This document shows positions 34,246 through 42,955 of a stretch of DNA of 45,843 bases, piece by piece. The DNA is taken from the NCBI RefSeq assembly GCF_028656935.1, contig NZ_JAMDGZ010000065.1, positions 1 to 45,843 on the forward strand. Direction: 5' to 3'. How positions within the stretch are numbered: position 1 is the first letter of the stretch; the number at the start of each line of letters is the position of its first letter. Under the pieces are notes generated by a model. It was given only the letters and a program-made list of their open reading frames with translations. It did no database searches and was not told the DNA's origin. Source of the DNA: Pseudomonas rubra. GTDB lineage: Bacteria; Pseudomonadota; Gammaproteobacteria; Pseudomonadales; Pseudomonadaceae. Both the position numbers and the translations under genes were made by a program.

Positions 34246-34578
34246 TCAGATGCCCCGGACAATGCGGACGATATCGCCGGACGCGGTAGCCACGTCCATG
34301 GCAATGCCGTTGCTCGCACCTGTAGCCAGTTTGATGGCGCGCCCATTGGCGTCCGATTCCACCTGGTCGCCTGCAGCAAAAGCACCGCCTGCAGTCACCA
34401 GGCAGATGCCCAGCACATTGACCGGGGCGACATTGTCAGCCTCGGTATCCGCCGCCACTGACCCCAGCGCCTTAGCACCTGCCGGACACAGTCCACCGTC
34501 GAACCCGGCAAAGCGAAAGCGTGGCAGATCAACCAGGGCGACCACCGAGGTGGTCAGTACAGGTTGTTGGGTTTTCAC
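34246..34578 (-). CDS. Probable capsid decoration (cement) protein, DUF2190-like
   Basis: This 110-residue protein is small, Ala/Gly/Val-rich and beta-like (VLGICLVTAGGAFAAGDQVE, GRAIKLATGASNGIAMDVAT). This resembles the cement proteins of many phages. It starts at GTG with AAGGA 10 nt upstream. It follows the capsid and gp35-like genes, where head decoration proteins are often placed. The family link is by pattern only. Confidence 0.6.
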   Translation of the reverse strand: MKTQQPVLTTSVVALVDLPRFRFAGFDGGLCPAGAKALGSVAADTEADNVAPVNVLGICLVTAGGAFAAGDQVESDANGRAIKLATGASNGIAMDVATASGDIVRIVRGI

Positions 34579-34581
34579 GGG

Positions 34582-34896
34582 TTACCGTCCTTCAGCCACT
34601 ACGTGGCCGCGCTTGAGAAGTGGTGCTGCATCTGCATCGCTTAGGTCGATATCGTCGCCTTCGTGGTACAGATCGCCGTTGTGCAAAACATCAGAGCGTC
34701 CCGTTACCGTGTAGCTGCCCAGCTCTGGGCCTGGTTCAGGCTCCGGTCCTGGTTCCGGTGGTGCGTTTGGAACAGGCACTACCGCTGGAGGCGATGGCTC
34801 AACCGGCGAAGTCGTTGCAGGGGCGTTGCCCTGCGGTTTCGGCTCACCAGACATGTCAGGTGTGGCTTTGTCCTTGGCTGGGGTTTTGGAAGTCAT
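34582..34896 (-). CDS. Mu gp35-like small protein with proline-rich N-terminus
   Basis: This 104-residue protein has a first half rich in Pro, Glu and Ala (EPGPEPEPGPELG) and probably disordered. The second half (YTVTGRSDVLHNGDLYHEGD, LSDADAAPLLKRGHVV) is a compact fold seen in gp35-like proteins downstream of the Mu capsid gene. Its role is unknown; minor head or capsid-associated is likely. Confidence 0.6.
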   Translation of the reverse strand: MTSKTPAKDKATPDMSGEPKPQGNAPATTSPVEPSPPAVVPVPNAPPEPGPEPEPGPELGSYTVTGRSDVLHNGDLYHEGDDIDLSDADAAPLLKRGHVVAEGR

Positions 34897-34904
34897 CTAG
34901 CACC

Positions 34905-35828
34905 TCAACCGTTGATGTCGGAGATGAGGTAGCCCGCATCGGCACCTACCACGACGGGTTTATAGATGTCGGTGTTGCGCACGAAGTGCACCTTGCCACC
35001 AGCCCCATCGAAGGTATCGATTTCCGGCATGCCCTTGCGACGCAGGGTGTAGCCGAAGCTCGGTTCTTCATGGTCGGCCTTCTCACCGGCAGCGGGCTGG
35101 GCCACGTAGGCCAGGGTCATACTGTCGGACCAGATGTCGGACGTGTTGCTGCTGCCTGCAACCGCTTCGCCGATGTAGATGTTCGGCACACCGAAGATCG
35201 CTTTGAGGTGCTCAAGGGTGATCATCTTGCGCTCGTCACTGCCCAGAGCGGCCTGCAGCTTCGGGTGAAACTTCAGTGACAGGTAGACCGATGCCCCCAT
35301 GGTCATCGTGTTGGGGCGAATACCGATCCGGCGACGCACCACTTCCTTGCCTTGCTCGACCACCAGAATCGGATCGCCGCCACCATTGCTCCATTGGCTG
35401 GAACCAGACAACGTCACCTTGGCTCCTGGCAGGTAGGTGCTGGGGTTCTGCGCCAACTTGGCACAGCTGACCTCGCGACGCAGATCAATGGCGCCGACTA
35501 CGCGGCGCGAGGCGCGTGACTGGGCATCGAACATGGATTCGTTCTGCTCGCGGTAGTCCACCGGGTAGGCCAGGTCGTGTTCACGTAGGACCACGTCCAA
35601 ACCGTCCAGGTCATCCGGGGTCATGACATTCGACTGCGCCCGGATGGCCCGCTCGGTGTCATAGACCTCGAACGCTTCCTTGCCGAACAGCGGGATGGTG
35701 CCTGCTTCCTTGTCCATGAAAGCCACCGGAAACAAAGCTTCACCGATGAACTGGGCATTGCGGTAACCCCGCGCCAGGCTCGTCAGTACCGGGTCAACGA
35801 CCCGCAGAATCTTCAAACGGTCAGCCAT
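34905..35828 (-). CDS. Major capsid protein, Mu gpT family
   Basis: This 307-residue capsid protein contains ILRVVDPVLTSLARGYRNAQFIGEALFPVAF, YPVDYREQNESMFDAQSRAS and FGYTLRRKGMPEIDTFDGAG. These are features of the Mu-like major head subunit (HK97 fold). AAGGAG lies 6-7 nt before the ATG. It follows the protease/scaffold gene as in Mu. Confidence 0.93.
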   Translation of the reverse strand: MADRLKILRVVDPVLTSLARGYRNAQFIGEALFPVAFMDKEAGTIPLFGKEAFEVYDTERAIRAQSNVMTPDDLDGLDVVLREHDLAYPVDYREQNESMFDAQSRASRRVVGAIDLRREVSCAKLAQNPSTYLPGAKVTLSGSSQWSNGGGDPILVVEQGKEVVRRRIGIRPNTMTMGASVYLSLKFHPKLQAALGSDERKMITLEHLKAIFGVPNIYIGEAVAGSSNTSDIWSDSMTLAYVAQPAAGEKADHEEPSFGYTLRRKGMPEIDTFDGAGGKVHFVRNTDIYKPVVVGADAGYLISDING

Positions 35829-35837
35829 GACGGCTCC

Positions 35838-36320
35838 TTACTGATTGATGAGTTGGCGTACAGCCGACTCGTAGGGGATGTTTTTGTCGGCGGCCAATTG
35901 CGAAGCGCGGACATGCAGATCGAGGCGCCCCGGATCGGTTTCCACCTCGGCGAATTCCAGCTCAGCGCCAGTACGTGCACCGTTGGATTTGCGGTCCTTG
36001 CTGGCCTGCTCGGCAAAGCTGATCTGCTTTGGCAGGTCGTTGAAGATGGCCTTCAGGCCGGTGGCGACCGGTTGACGATCATCACCTTCGCCAAACTCCA
36101 GTGGCTTATCGGTGCCTTCAGCGAAGTCCAGGACGGCGATCAGCGCAGCGCTGTGTTTGGGCAGCAAACGACCGGCCGCCACCAGTCCTTCGGCGAACGC
36201 AACGTTGCCGGTATGGATGGCGGTCTGCGCTTTCTGGCGTTTCTCATCCTTGTGCTGCTGGACTTCACGCTGCAGGCGGGCGTTGTCCGCCAGCAGTTTG
36301 GTTTTCTCTTCTTCGGTCAC
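35838..36320 (-). CDS. Internal in-frame scaffold protein (Mu gpZ analogue)
   Basis: Within the protease gene a GTG at 36320 is preceded by GAGGA with a 7-nt spacer. The 160-residue product from here (VTEEEKTKLLADNARLQREV onward) is the helical C-terminal region. In Mu, protease I and scaffold Z are made from one gene by the same trick. The internal start is an inference from the ribosome site. Confidence 0.55.
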   Translation of the reverse strand: MTEEEKTKLLADNARLQREVQQHKDEKRQKAQTAIHTGNVAFAEGLVAAGRLLPKHSAALIAVLDFAEGTDKPLEFGEGDDRQPVATGLKAIFNDLPKQISFAEQASKDRKSNGARTGAELEFAEVETDPGRLDLHVRASQLAADKNIPYESAVRQLINQ

Positions 36321-36953
36321 GGGCGTGTCCTCGATGATGGGTAGTTTGGTTTGAGTGGGGTCACTGAAGGCCGGGTGCGGCTTGTCCTCGTTACGGGCCG
36401 CTTCGGCGATGGTGTCGATTGCCCAGGTCGGAATGACCTGGTCGGCAACCTCCTGGCCACGATCACCGATCAGGAATTCGCGCAGGCGACGCCAGAGGCT
36501 GGCAGTGGTCTCGTGCCCGAAGTCGCCGAAGGCAATGACACCTTCCTCGTCATCTGCCAGTTCGATGGGGCGCAAGCCTTTGACGGCGGGTGGCTGTGCT
36601 CCCAGGAAACCGACATGGCGCAGGTAGTACACGCCGGGCACAGGGTTGTTCGCTGCGTTGGGGTGGTAGAAGGAAGCCGAGATCTTCTTGTAGGCGCCTG
36701 TGGCGATGAGTTCGGCGAAGGCCGGATCAATCTGCTGAGGCTCAGCGATCAACCCTGCTGCCGATGCCGACAGCGATTTGACCCAATCCGCTGCTGGTGC
36801 ATCGTGCTTGGGATGGCCGAGCACCAGTGGAGCTTCGTGCAAGGCTGGGTCATAGGCCAGCACGGTCGCGGCAATGTCGCTCTCACTGAAGTTGAAACTG
36901 TCACCGCTCATGGCGGTGTGTTTGCCTGGCCTGAATATGTGAAGTGGTTTCAT
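35838..36953 (-). CDS. Head maturation protease/scaffold, Mu gpI family
   Basis: This 371-residue protein has an N-terminal protease domain at about 1-200 (FNFSESDIAATVLAYDPALHEAPLVLGHPKHDAPAADWVKSL; then GAYKKISASFYHP, with the likely serine). A coiled-coil scaffold region follows (KTKLLADNARLQREVQQHKDEKRQKAQ). The ATG at 36953 (MKPLHIFRPGKHTAMSG) matches the family start; the GTG at 36986 is less likely. It is the first gene after a dyad motif and a hairpin, so it heads the head-gene transcript, as gene I does in Mu. Confidence 0.9.
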   Translation of the reverse strand: MKPLHIFRPGKHTAMSGDSFNFSESDIAATVLAYDPALHEAPLVLGHPKHDAPAADWVKSLSASAAGLIAEPQQIDPAFAELIATGAYKKISASFYHPNAANNPVPGVYYLRHVGFLGAQPPAVKGLRPIELADDEEGVIAFGDFGHETTASLWRRLREFLIGDRGQEVADQVIPTWAIDTIAEAARNEDKPHPAFSDPTQTKLPIIEDTPVTEEEKTKLLADNARLQREVQQHKDEKRQKAQTAIHTGNVAFAEGLVAAGRLLPKHSAALIAVLDFAEGTDKPLEFGEGDDRQPVATGLKAIFNDLPKQISFAEQASKDRKSNGARTGAELEFAEVETDPGRLDLHVRASQLAADKNIPYESAVRQLINQ

Positions 36954-36988
36954 GGTCTGTGCGCAGGTAATGGAGGTGATGCGCACAG

Positions 36989-37011
36989 CCTGGGCGAATG
37001 TTCCGCCCAGG
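36989..37011 (-). other. Leader hairpin after dyad motif copy 2
   Basis: CCTGGGCG (36989-36996) and CGCCCAGG (37004-37011) form a perfect 8-bp stem with a 7-nt loop, one base after the motif in the direction of transcription. No T-run follows, so it is more likely a 5' mRNA structure than a terminator. Confidence 0.55.
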
Positions 37012-37012
37012 A

Positions 37013-37033
37013 CTTTTAATCGGGTTTAAAGAG
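37013..37033 (-). promoter_or_regulatory. Late-region dyad motif, copy 2
   Basis: CTTTTAATCGGGTTTAAAG plus AG is identical to copies 1 and 3. It lies 60 nt before the protease gene and just after the stop of the 275-residue cargo gene. In Mu the late promoter for gene I has the same position. Confidence 0.65.
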
Positions 37034-37039
37034 TAGCGA

Positions 37040-37861
37040 TCAGTACCGACCTTTTAGGTGGCAGGTCACGGTGAACGGTTTGACGATTGGACCCGTGCGG
37101 ACCTGGTTCATGAGATTCCAGTAACACGTCTTACTGAAGGGATGCTTTAAGTCACCTGGCGGTTGATACCAGTATCGAAGAGAGTCGCCTCCCTCATAGA
37201 CGATGCTCCGCTGAAACTCTGGAAGCAGATAAGCTTGGATTCCCCACGCTAGCTCGTTCAAAAACTCAGCGACGGTGCTGTCATGGTAAGCCCCGACATC
37301 TCCATGAAAAGTGTCATAGACCTCTTCTTGAGCCAGTATTGCATCATGTAGCTCTACCTCAACACCTGCTCTGGCAAGTAGTTTTTGTAGATCTTCTGCG
37401 ACACCAACAGCCCGCAGAAAGTTGTGCTTCGATAGATTCCCCCCGATTTTAAACAGAAGCAGCCTTGAGATTCGTAAGTTCTTAACTTCGACGTTGATCG
37501 ACCCAAGCCAGATGTCCATCGACATTTCAACGTTGAGCCAATCGATAAAAGCATTCACTGCGTGCTTGAGCTTTTGCGCTGAACCGTTGGCTTCGAAGCA
37601 AGGAGATGACGATATCTCGCGCAGTGCACTCAAGTAGGATGTCTTCGGAACCGGTGCTTTCGCGTCTGTGAGCGAAAGGAAATCCACCAACGCAATCGAG
37701 AAAAAGCGTTTGTGAACCATGCTTTTGAAACAGATACTCTGGTCTCCAGGCTTACCAACAACCTCAAGCAGCTCCTTGTTCACCATCGACCTGATAAGGT
37801 CGATCACAGCAAGCAAGTACACAACCTCTTGTTCAATACGCTCTGTTATCGCCACCTTCAT
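37040..37861 (-). CDS. Unrecognised cargo protein between G and protease genes
   Basis: This protein of 273-275 residues has no family I recognise. It is mostly helical, with no signal peptide or membrane segment. A central stretch (SRLLLFKIGGNLSKHNFLRAVGVAEDLQKLL) contains GN-x3-H, reminiscent of HEPN-like folds but without the R-x4-6-H pair. The C-terminus has aromatic-rich SLRYWYQPPGDLKHPF. The ATG at 37861 has GAGG 6 nt upstream; the ATG at 37867 is also possible. It interrupts the usual Mu order G-I, is more A+T-rich than its neighbours, and has an upstream TATAAA of its own. It ends 7 nt before the dyad motif. This is the profile of an acquired lysogenic-conversion gene. Confidence 0.75.
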   Translation of the reverse strand: MKVAITERIEQEVVYLLAVIDLIRSMVNKELLEVVGKPGDQSICFKSMVHKRFFSIALVDFLSLTDAKAPVPKTSYLSALREISSSPCFEANGSAQKLKHAVNAFIDWLNVEMSMDIWLGSINVEVKNLRISRLLLFKIGGNLSKHNFLRAVGVAEDLQKLLARAGVEVELHDAILAQEEVYDTFHGDVGAYHDSTVAEFLNELAWGIQAYLLPEFQRSIVYEGGDSLRYWYQPPGDLKHPFSKTCYWNLMNQVRTGPIVKPFTVTCHLKGRY

Positions 37862-37867
37862 CACCAT

Positions 37868-37973
37868 CCTCGTTTAAATTGAACTCCGTACGACTTTATA
37901 AAGCGTTTACAGGCTTTTTCCAGTCGGGCAAGGCAAGATGGGGTGACATATGCAAGCGAACGTCACGAGCACG
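37868..37973 (-). promoter_or_regulatory. Intergenic gap with candidate promoter of the cargo gene
   Basis: On the minus strand TGGAAA, then 16 nt, then TATAAA lies about 30 nt before the start. The boxes are far from consensus, but the A+T-rich run contrasts with the surrounding phage DNA. No dyad motif copy is present, so the cargo gene is probably not a late gene. Confidence 0.35.
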
Positions 37974-38450
37974 CTATGAGCGGGTCGCCTTAGCGAGATG
38001 CTGGAGAGCGAGATCCAGTAATGCTTCCTCTGCTTCAGGCTGCAGCTTGCCTTCAACATCCATGGGCAGATACGGACGTCCTGGGATATCACCCCACAGG
38101 TGCGGGAAGTCGGCCTTCTTGCCACCGAAGTGCATCATCGCGGCGTAGGGCTTGTTACTACCGACCAACGCCGAGCTGTCGGTGGCTTGGGTAGTGATCG
38201 AGGCGGCCAGGCCCCCGGCGCTGACCTGGAGCATTTGTCCAGGCCAGGTGCCGGCTTGCTCGCGACGTTCGGTGGTGACGCTGGACAATGACTCCCAGTC
38301 TGGCCGCCCTTGTTCTTCCAGGTTCTCTTCGGTCACGCTGGCCATCTCGGCGGCGATGCCTTTCATCAGGGGCGCCAGATCACCCACGGCCCATTCAACC
38401 TTGCGTAAGGCTTCCTGCAGCCGGGAGTGGTCGAGCTCGACAGTGATCAT
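37974..38450 (-). CDS. Virion morphogenesis protein, Mu gpG family
   Basis: This 158-residue protein contains MKGIAAEMASVTEENLEEQGRPDWESLSS, MLQVSAGGLAASITTQATDSSALVGSNKPYAAMMHFGG and FPHLWGDIPGRPYLPM. These are markers of the tail-completion/gpG family. It follows the F gene with a 1-nt gap, and its 3' end is the last part of the packaging unit before the cargo gene. Confidence 0.92.
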   Translation of the reverse strand: MITVELDHSRLQEALRKVEWAVGDLAPLMKGIAAEMASVTEENLEEQGRPDWESLSSVTTERREQAGTWPGQMLQVSAGGLAASITTQATDSSALVGSNKPYAAMMHFGGKKADFPHLWGDIPGRPYLPMDVEGKLQPEAEEALLDLALQHLAKATRS

Positions 38451-38451
38451 G

Positions 38452-39297
38452 TTAAACCTCGTCTAGGCCAGCAGCGGCCTGCTTGCGTTGGAGGGCGTCG
38501 GCAAGCCCCGTACCTGGAGCATGGTTGAAACCGGGGTCAGTGCGGAATGTGATGGGCTTGCCGCCCTGGTCGGTGAGGCGAAGTCCGGTCACAGAAGCCG
38601 TTCTGATCTCGCCCGTGCGCTTGTTGGTACCGATCTCAACGGTGTCATTGAAGCTAAGCCCCTGGCTGGACATCACCGCCAGGCCACGGCGTTTAACGGC
38701 GGCCTCAGTCAATGCCGTCACTCGGCAACGGCAGTTAAAGCCGTTCGGTGGAAAGATCGAAGACCAGATTGGGTCATCATGGCGAAACACCTTGCCGTGC
38801 AAGGCACGATGGCTCGGCCTGGTCTTGCCGTCCAGGATGGCCACATACATCCAGTACGGGTGGGTGTCCGCAGTTTCTTCCATGCTGGCCTTTCGACCAG
38901 CCATGTAGGCACTCTGCAGGTTGGTCTGGTAGATCGTCTGCAGACGACGCGGACTGCCCAACTGGACCAGCTCGCCGACGCCCTGGCTATCAACGATCAC
39001 CTGCTTGCCCCACCAACCCTGAGTCTCAAGGGTAGGCTGCAGCGCCTCGGTGAATTGCTTGAGGGTTTGACCTTTCTGCAACGCTGTTTCCAGGGCTTCA
39101 CGAATGTCCGAGAGTAGATCGAGGCACATGGCTTTGGCCACGGTGAAGGCCTGGTCATGGGCCTGATCAAGCATCTCCTGCCAGTCCCAGGTGATCGCGT
39201 AGCCTTTGCCTTTGAGGTAGTCGATGGCTTTCGCGGGTTCAAGGCCGAAGATGGCCTTGAGGTCGGCTGGGTTTGGTTCTTTCGCCTTGGCCGCCAT
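38452..39297 (-). CDS. Minor head protein, Mu gpF (gp30) family
   Basis: This 281-residue protein has the phage Mu F-like domain at about 115-215: TIYQTNLQSAYMAGRKASMEE, HPYWMYVAILDGKTRPSHRALHGKVF and PPNGFNCRCRVTAL. The last is the Cys-rich end of the family (usually PPN-x-x-CRC). It is packaged with the portal and acts early in head assembly. It lies between portal and G, with 1-nt gaps on both sides. Confidence 0.93.
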   Translation of the reverse strand: MAAKAKEPNPADLKAIFGLEPAKAIDYLKGKGYAITWDWQEMLDQAHDQAFTVAKAMCLDLLSDIREALETALQKGQTLKQFTEALQPTLETQGWWGKQVIVDSQGVGELVQLGSPRRLQTIYQTNLQSAYMAGRKASMEETADTHPYWMYVAILDGKTRPSHRALHGKVFRHDDPIWSSIFPPNGFNCRCRVTALTEAAVKRRGLAVMSSQGLSFNDTVEIGTNKRTGEIRTASVTGLRLTDQGGKPITFRTDPGFNHAPGTGLADALQRKQAAAGLDEV

Positions 39298-39298
39298 C

Positions 39299-40792
39299 TC
39301 AGCTCTCCTGATCCGCTACGGCGTTCAGGCGTCCCCAGACATCGGCAACAAACATCAGCCGGGCCAACAGCGCTTGCAGTGCTACCGCATCTAGGTCGGG
39401 ACTGGTCTCGGCCAACAGCCCCAACACTTCGACCTCATCGCGTCCCTGCTGCAGCGCCTCAATGACGGGGCGCAAGGCCTCCATTGCCTGTTCCTGCAGC
39501 TGCTCTGCGGTGAGGCTATCGATGGCCTGGTCCAACGCGACCTGGTCGAGGATCGGGCGCACCGCGGCTTCGGCGAACGCCGGGTCAGCGGCGGCTGGCC
39601 CTTCGATGATGTCACCGTCCTGCAGGTTGTAGGTGCGCTTCCAGTATTGCGGCGTGAACCGCACACCGGCTTCTGTCAGACCCCGGTCGCGCTCGGCCAA
39701 CACCTTGTCGATCTCTTCCTGTTCCCACAGTTCGTACACAGGTGCAGTGACCTGCTCACCGAAGTTGAGATCGACGACCAGGCGGATGGCCGCATTCAGG
39801 GTCGCGGCGACAATGCCTGCGTCACCATCGCGGATGTCTTCGGTCACCTCCAGGCCTGCCACCGCACTGGCGCGGTTGGCATTGGCCTCAGTGGTCTGGT
39901 TCTGGCCCAGCATGGCGACGTTGATTTCACTGCGGCAGTAGGTCAGCAGTTCGCGGTAGACTTCGGCGCTGGAGCTTTTGCCCGCCGCTTCTTTGATCTC
40001 GATGCTGGAGTCATCCGGTATCGCTGCCACCGCGTCCTGGACCATCGACTCCAGGCTGTCGAGCAGCAAGTTGGTCTCGGCATCAGTTGCACCACGTGGG
40101 TGTTTACCGATGACCCAGGGACTGCCGTATTTCTCGGTGAACTGGACCCAGAACTTCAGCCCACCCTTCATGAACATCACCGGCCAAAAACACATGGACA
40201 GGTCAGCGAAGCCGTAGGGGTTGTCGTAGGAGGCATCTTGCCGAGCAACGACAAAGCGCTGTGGGTCGCATTGTTCACCGGCAATACCCGCATCACGGGC
40301 ACGGAAGCGCAACTGGTCGTCCTGGTCATAGAGGAACCACTCAGCAGGTTTACCCAGCAGATCCTCTGGCACCAGGTTCAAGCCCAGCGGTTTCCACATC
40401 AACTCAATCGGTTGGTAACCGAACAGCGGTGCGTTGAGCAGCTCGCGGATGATCCGGTCGAGATCAAGGTCGGCCAGCCAGTCACGGATGAACCGCTCGA
40501 CCCGCACTGGTGCTGAGCCGCGTTTAAGGTCGCGCTCCAGGGCCAGCACGGAAGACTTGCGGCGGCGGATGTTGCCGCCGACCAGGGCCGAGCTGCGCAG
40601 GTCACGATAGACCTTGATGTCCTTGCCCTGGGCTTTGAGGATCGGGTCCGGATTCGGCAGGTACATGCCTAGTGCCTGGGCATCGAAACTACGCCCACGG
40701 GTGGCGATATGGTCGGTGAGTCCCTTGTCGCGCCGGGGCTCGGCAAATCGAACGTATTCAGTGGGGCTGACCCACAATCCTTTGGTGCTCAT
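39299..40792 (-). CDS. Portal protein, Mu gp29 (DUF935) family
   Basis: This 497-residue protein forms the ring through which DNA enters. LWVSPTEYVRFAEPRRDKGL, the IRRRKSSVLALERDL region, and LEVTEDIRDGDAGIVAATLNAAIRLVVDLNFG are DUF935 markers. The ATG overlaps the terminase stop by 4 nt. Order and length agree with Mu gp29. Confidence 0.93.
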   Translation of the reverse strand: MSTKGLWVSPTEYVRFAEPRRDKGLTDHIATRGRSFDAQALGMYLPNPDPILKAQGKDIKVYRDLRSSALVGGNIRRRKSSVLALERDLKRGSAPVRVERFIRDWLADLDLDRIIRELLNAPLFGYQPIELMWKPLGLNLVPEDLLGKPAEWFLYDQDDQLRFRARDAGIAGEQCDPQRFVVARQDASYDNPYGFADLSMCFWPVMFMKGGLKFWVQFTEKYGSPWVIGKHPRGATDAETNLLLDSLESMVQDAVAAIPDDSSIEIKEAAGKSSSAEVYRELLTYCRSEINVAMLGQNQTTEANANRASAVAGLEVTEDIRDGDAGIVAATLNAAIRLVVDLNFGEQVTAPVYELWEQEEIDKVLAERDRGLTEAGVRFTPQYWKRTYNLQDGDIIEGPAAADPAFAEAAVRPILDQVALDQAIDSLTAEQLQEQAMEALRPVIEALQQGRDEVEVLGLLAETSPDLDAVALQALLARLMFVADVWGRLNAVADQES

Positions 40793-42408
40793 GCGTACCC
40801 CTGGATGATGCGAGAAGCCGCTCGGGGGCGGCGTGATTTGGCGGAGACCGGGCCGGAGGCAACCTCCAGTGTGGCGAAATGCGCGAGCACCCCGGCACCG
40901 GCAAAGTCGCCATGGCGATACAGGTCGGGGTCCTTGAGGTCTTGCGAACGGGCTTTGACGATCATCGGGATGCCATCCACCAGTTCGATGCCGCGCACGT
41001 CCTGTTGCAGGTTGTCGTCTTGGGGGATGGTGATGGTGCTGTCTTCAAAGAGCCCGACAAACTTCGGCATCCAGGCGCCGTACCAGGCACGGCTGAGCTT
41101 CACCTGCTGGATGCGGTTGTGGCCAAACTCATCGGCGGTTTCTTCGGCCAGCGTCTCGCCGTTGCCCGAAGCGTCCAGGGCGGCACCGATGAAGCGCGGC
41201 AAGCCACGCAAGGTGTAGAACAGCACCAGCTTTTGCTGGCGGGCTGGCACTCGGTGCATCTCGATCACAAACGGCACATCGCGGTGACGGGCCTGGTCAA
41301 CCGACATCGGGCAGGCAATGGAGAAGTCGCGGTGGCGGGCATAGTCCATACCCAGGAAGTGACGCAGGTCGGGATTGAGCTGGGCCACGACGGGGGCCAG
41401 GTTGCGTTCGATCCATTCTTCGACATAGGCATCACGGCGGTACACCGGTTGCTGGGTGAAATCGTCCGGCAGCGCCAGGCGTAGCACGGGCCGACCTGGA
41501 CGCATGGCGTCCTCGATCCACACGCCTGGAATGCACACGCCATTGCCATCACGGGGCACAGCATCCAGCTCTTCACGCATCTGGGCCTTGCGTGGACCGT
41601 AGGCGTTGCGGATCTTCTTGTACCAGGCCTCCTTGCCCTCAGGTGTTGCGGGCTCGCCCTTCATGAAGCAAACGCGTTCGAATAAGCCGTTGGCCACGGC
41701 ATCGTCAAAGGTCGCCCTATAGACCTGGGCGGCGTCGCCATAGCGCTGGTCACGGATGTCGTTGACCATCTGGTTGAAGGCGTTGCTCTTGCCGTTGTGG
41801 GTGCTGATGATGACGATGCGACCGCCCCAGATCAGCAAGGCGGTTGCGGCATCGAGCACTGCCGACACATCGCGGTGGAAGGCGGCTTCGTCGATGATCA
41901 CCTTGCCCTGCAGGCCGCGCAGATTGGCCGGGTTGCTCGACAACGCGACGATCTTGAAGCCTGAGGCGTAGCGAATGCGGTAGGCGTTGATCTGTCGGGT
42001 GTTGCCCGACTCGTCCTGGTCCTCGAACAGGAACTCTTCGATCTGACTGACACCGGAGGCCTGGGCCTCGGCGATCACCCGGCTGAACTTGGCACAGTAG
42101 CCAATGAACTCCAGGCCTTTTTCCTTGGTGTCACCGACATAGAAGATGTCCATGCCGCCCGCGCTTTTGCGTGAAGCGGCGGTGATCACCGAGTCCAGGG
42201 CCTCGGCAAAGGTGATACCGGTACGGCGACCTTTCTCGCAGAGTTTGATCTGCGCCTGAATGCGCAACCAGTCCACCTGGTGCGCCATCAGGATGCCTTC
42301 GGCAATCGGGTTGTAACCCTCTGGGATCTGCCGAACGCTGTCCGGCAGCTCGTCCCACTCGACGACGCGCAGCGTGCTCGAAGAGGGCTTGACCGCTGGG
42401 GCGCTCAT
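40789..42408 (-). CDS. Terminase large subunit, Mu gp28 family
   Basis: This 539-residue ATPase/nuclease packages DNA. The P-loop-like CEKGRRTGITFAEAL is at about residues 57-71. A Walker B strand with VIIDEAAFH follows, then the C-terminal nuclease domain beginning FLGMDYARHRDFS with a catalytic Asp. The C-terminal motif LGMD is shared with Mu gp28. It starts 4 nt inside the small-subunit-like gene. Confidence 0.93.
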   Translation of the reverse strand: MSAPAVKPSSSTLRVVEWDELPDSVRQIPEGYNPIAEGILMAHQVDWLRIQAQIKLCEKGRRTGITFAEALDSVITAASRKSAGGMDIFYVGDTKEKGLEFIGYCAKFSRVIAEAQASGVSQIEEFLFEDQDESGNTRQINAYRIRYASGFKIVALSSNPANLRGLQGKVIIDEAAFHRDVSAVLDAATALLIWGGRIVIISTHNGKSNAFNQMVNDIRDQRYGDAAQVYRATFDDAVANGLFERVCFMKGEPATPEGKEAWYKKIRNAYGPRKAQMREELDAVPRDGNGVCIPGVWIEDAMRPGRPVLRLALPDDFTQQPVYRRDAYVEEWIERNLAPVVAQLNPDLRHFLGMDYARHRDFSIACPMSVDQARHRDVPFVIEMHRVPARQQKLVLFYTLRGLPRFIGAALDASGNGETLAEETADEFGHNRIQQVKLSRAWYGAWMPKFVGLFEDSTITIPQDDNLQQDVRGIELVDGIPMIVKARSQDLKDPDLYRHGDFAGAGVLAHFATLEVASGPVSAKSRRPRAASRIIQGYA

Positions 42409-42953
42409 TTGACCCCCAAGAATTTCTCGCGCCAGAACAGCGCTTGATCTTCGTTCATGCCGCCAGTCTGGACTGACTTCTCCAGCTCGGCGGCTTGCTC
42501 GGCCAGCAACTGTTCGCGGGCGGCTTTGGCGATAGCCTGGCGCTCTTTGACGCTGAGGGTGCGGGCCTCCATCGTGGCCTTGGCTGCACGGGCCAAGGTG
42601 GCCACTTCCTTGATGGTCACCTCGTCCTTTTCATGAGCGCCCATGGCAGCCTGGTAGGTCAGGGTCGAGATCGCTTCGACCAGCAAGGCACCGGTCTTGT
42701 CGCTGGCGTCTTCGCCGAAAGCGCCGACAAAGGCCTCAGCCTGCTCACGGTGTTGCCGGGCTTTCTCGGTCAATTGTTCGAAGCCCTGCTTGAAGCGCCC
42801 CAGCGCACTGCGGCTGGGCGCTTTTTCGTTCGGGAAACGCCCCTGGATGTCGGCGATCATGTCATCCAGGGTCATGCGGTCTTCGCGCAAGAGCTTCTGG
42901 ATGTACGCCTTGACCATGGGCGGCAAGCGGCTGATGGAGGATTTTCCCGCCAT
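42405..42953 (-). CDS. Terminase small subunit-like, Mu gp27 (DUF3486) family
   Basis: This 182-residue helical protein begins MAGKSSISRLPPMVKAYIQ, then LLREDRMTLDDMIADIQGRFP and PSRSALGRFKQGF. These are strong DUF3486 markers. The ATG at 42953 (2 nt after the previous gene's stop) is right; the open frame to 43088 has no family sequence. It would bind DNA for packaging with the gp28 protein. Confidence 0.92.
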   Translation of the reverse strand: MAGKSSISRLPPMVKAYIQKLLREDRMTLDDMIADIQGRFPNEKAPSRSALGRFKQGFEQLTEKARQHREQAEAFVGAFGEDASDKTGALLVEAISTLTYQAAMGAHEKDEVTIKEVATLARAAKATMEARTLSVKERQAIAKAAREQLLAEQAAELEKSVQTGGMNEDQALFWREKFLGVK

Positions 42954-42955
42954 GA

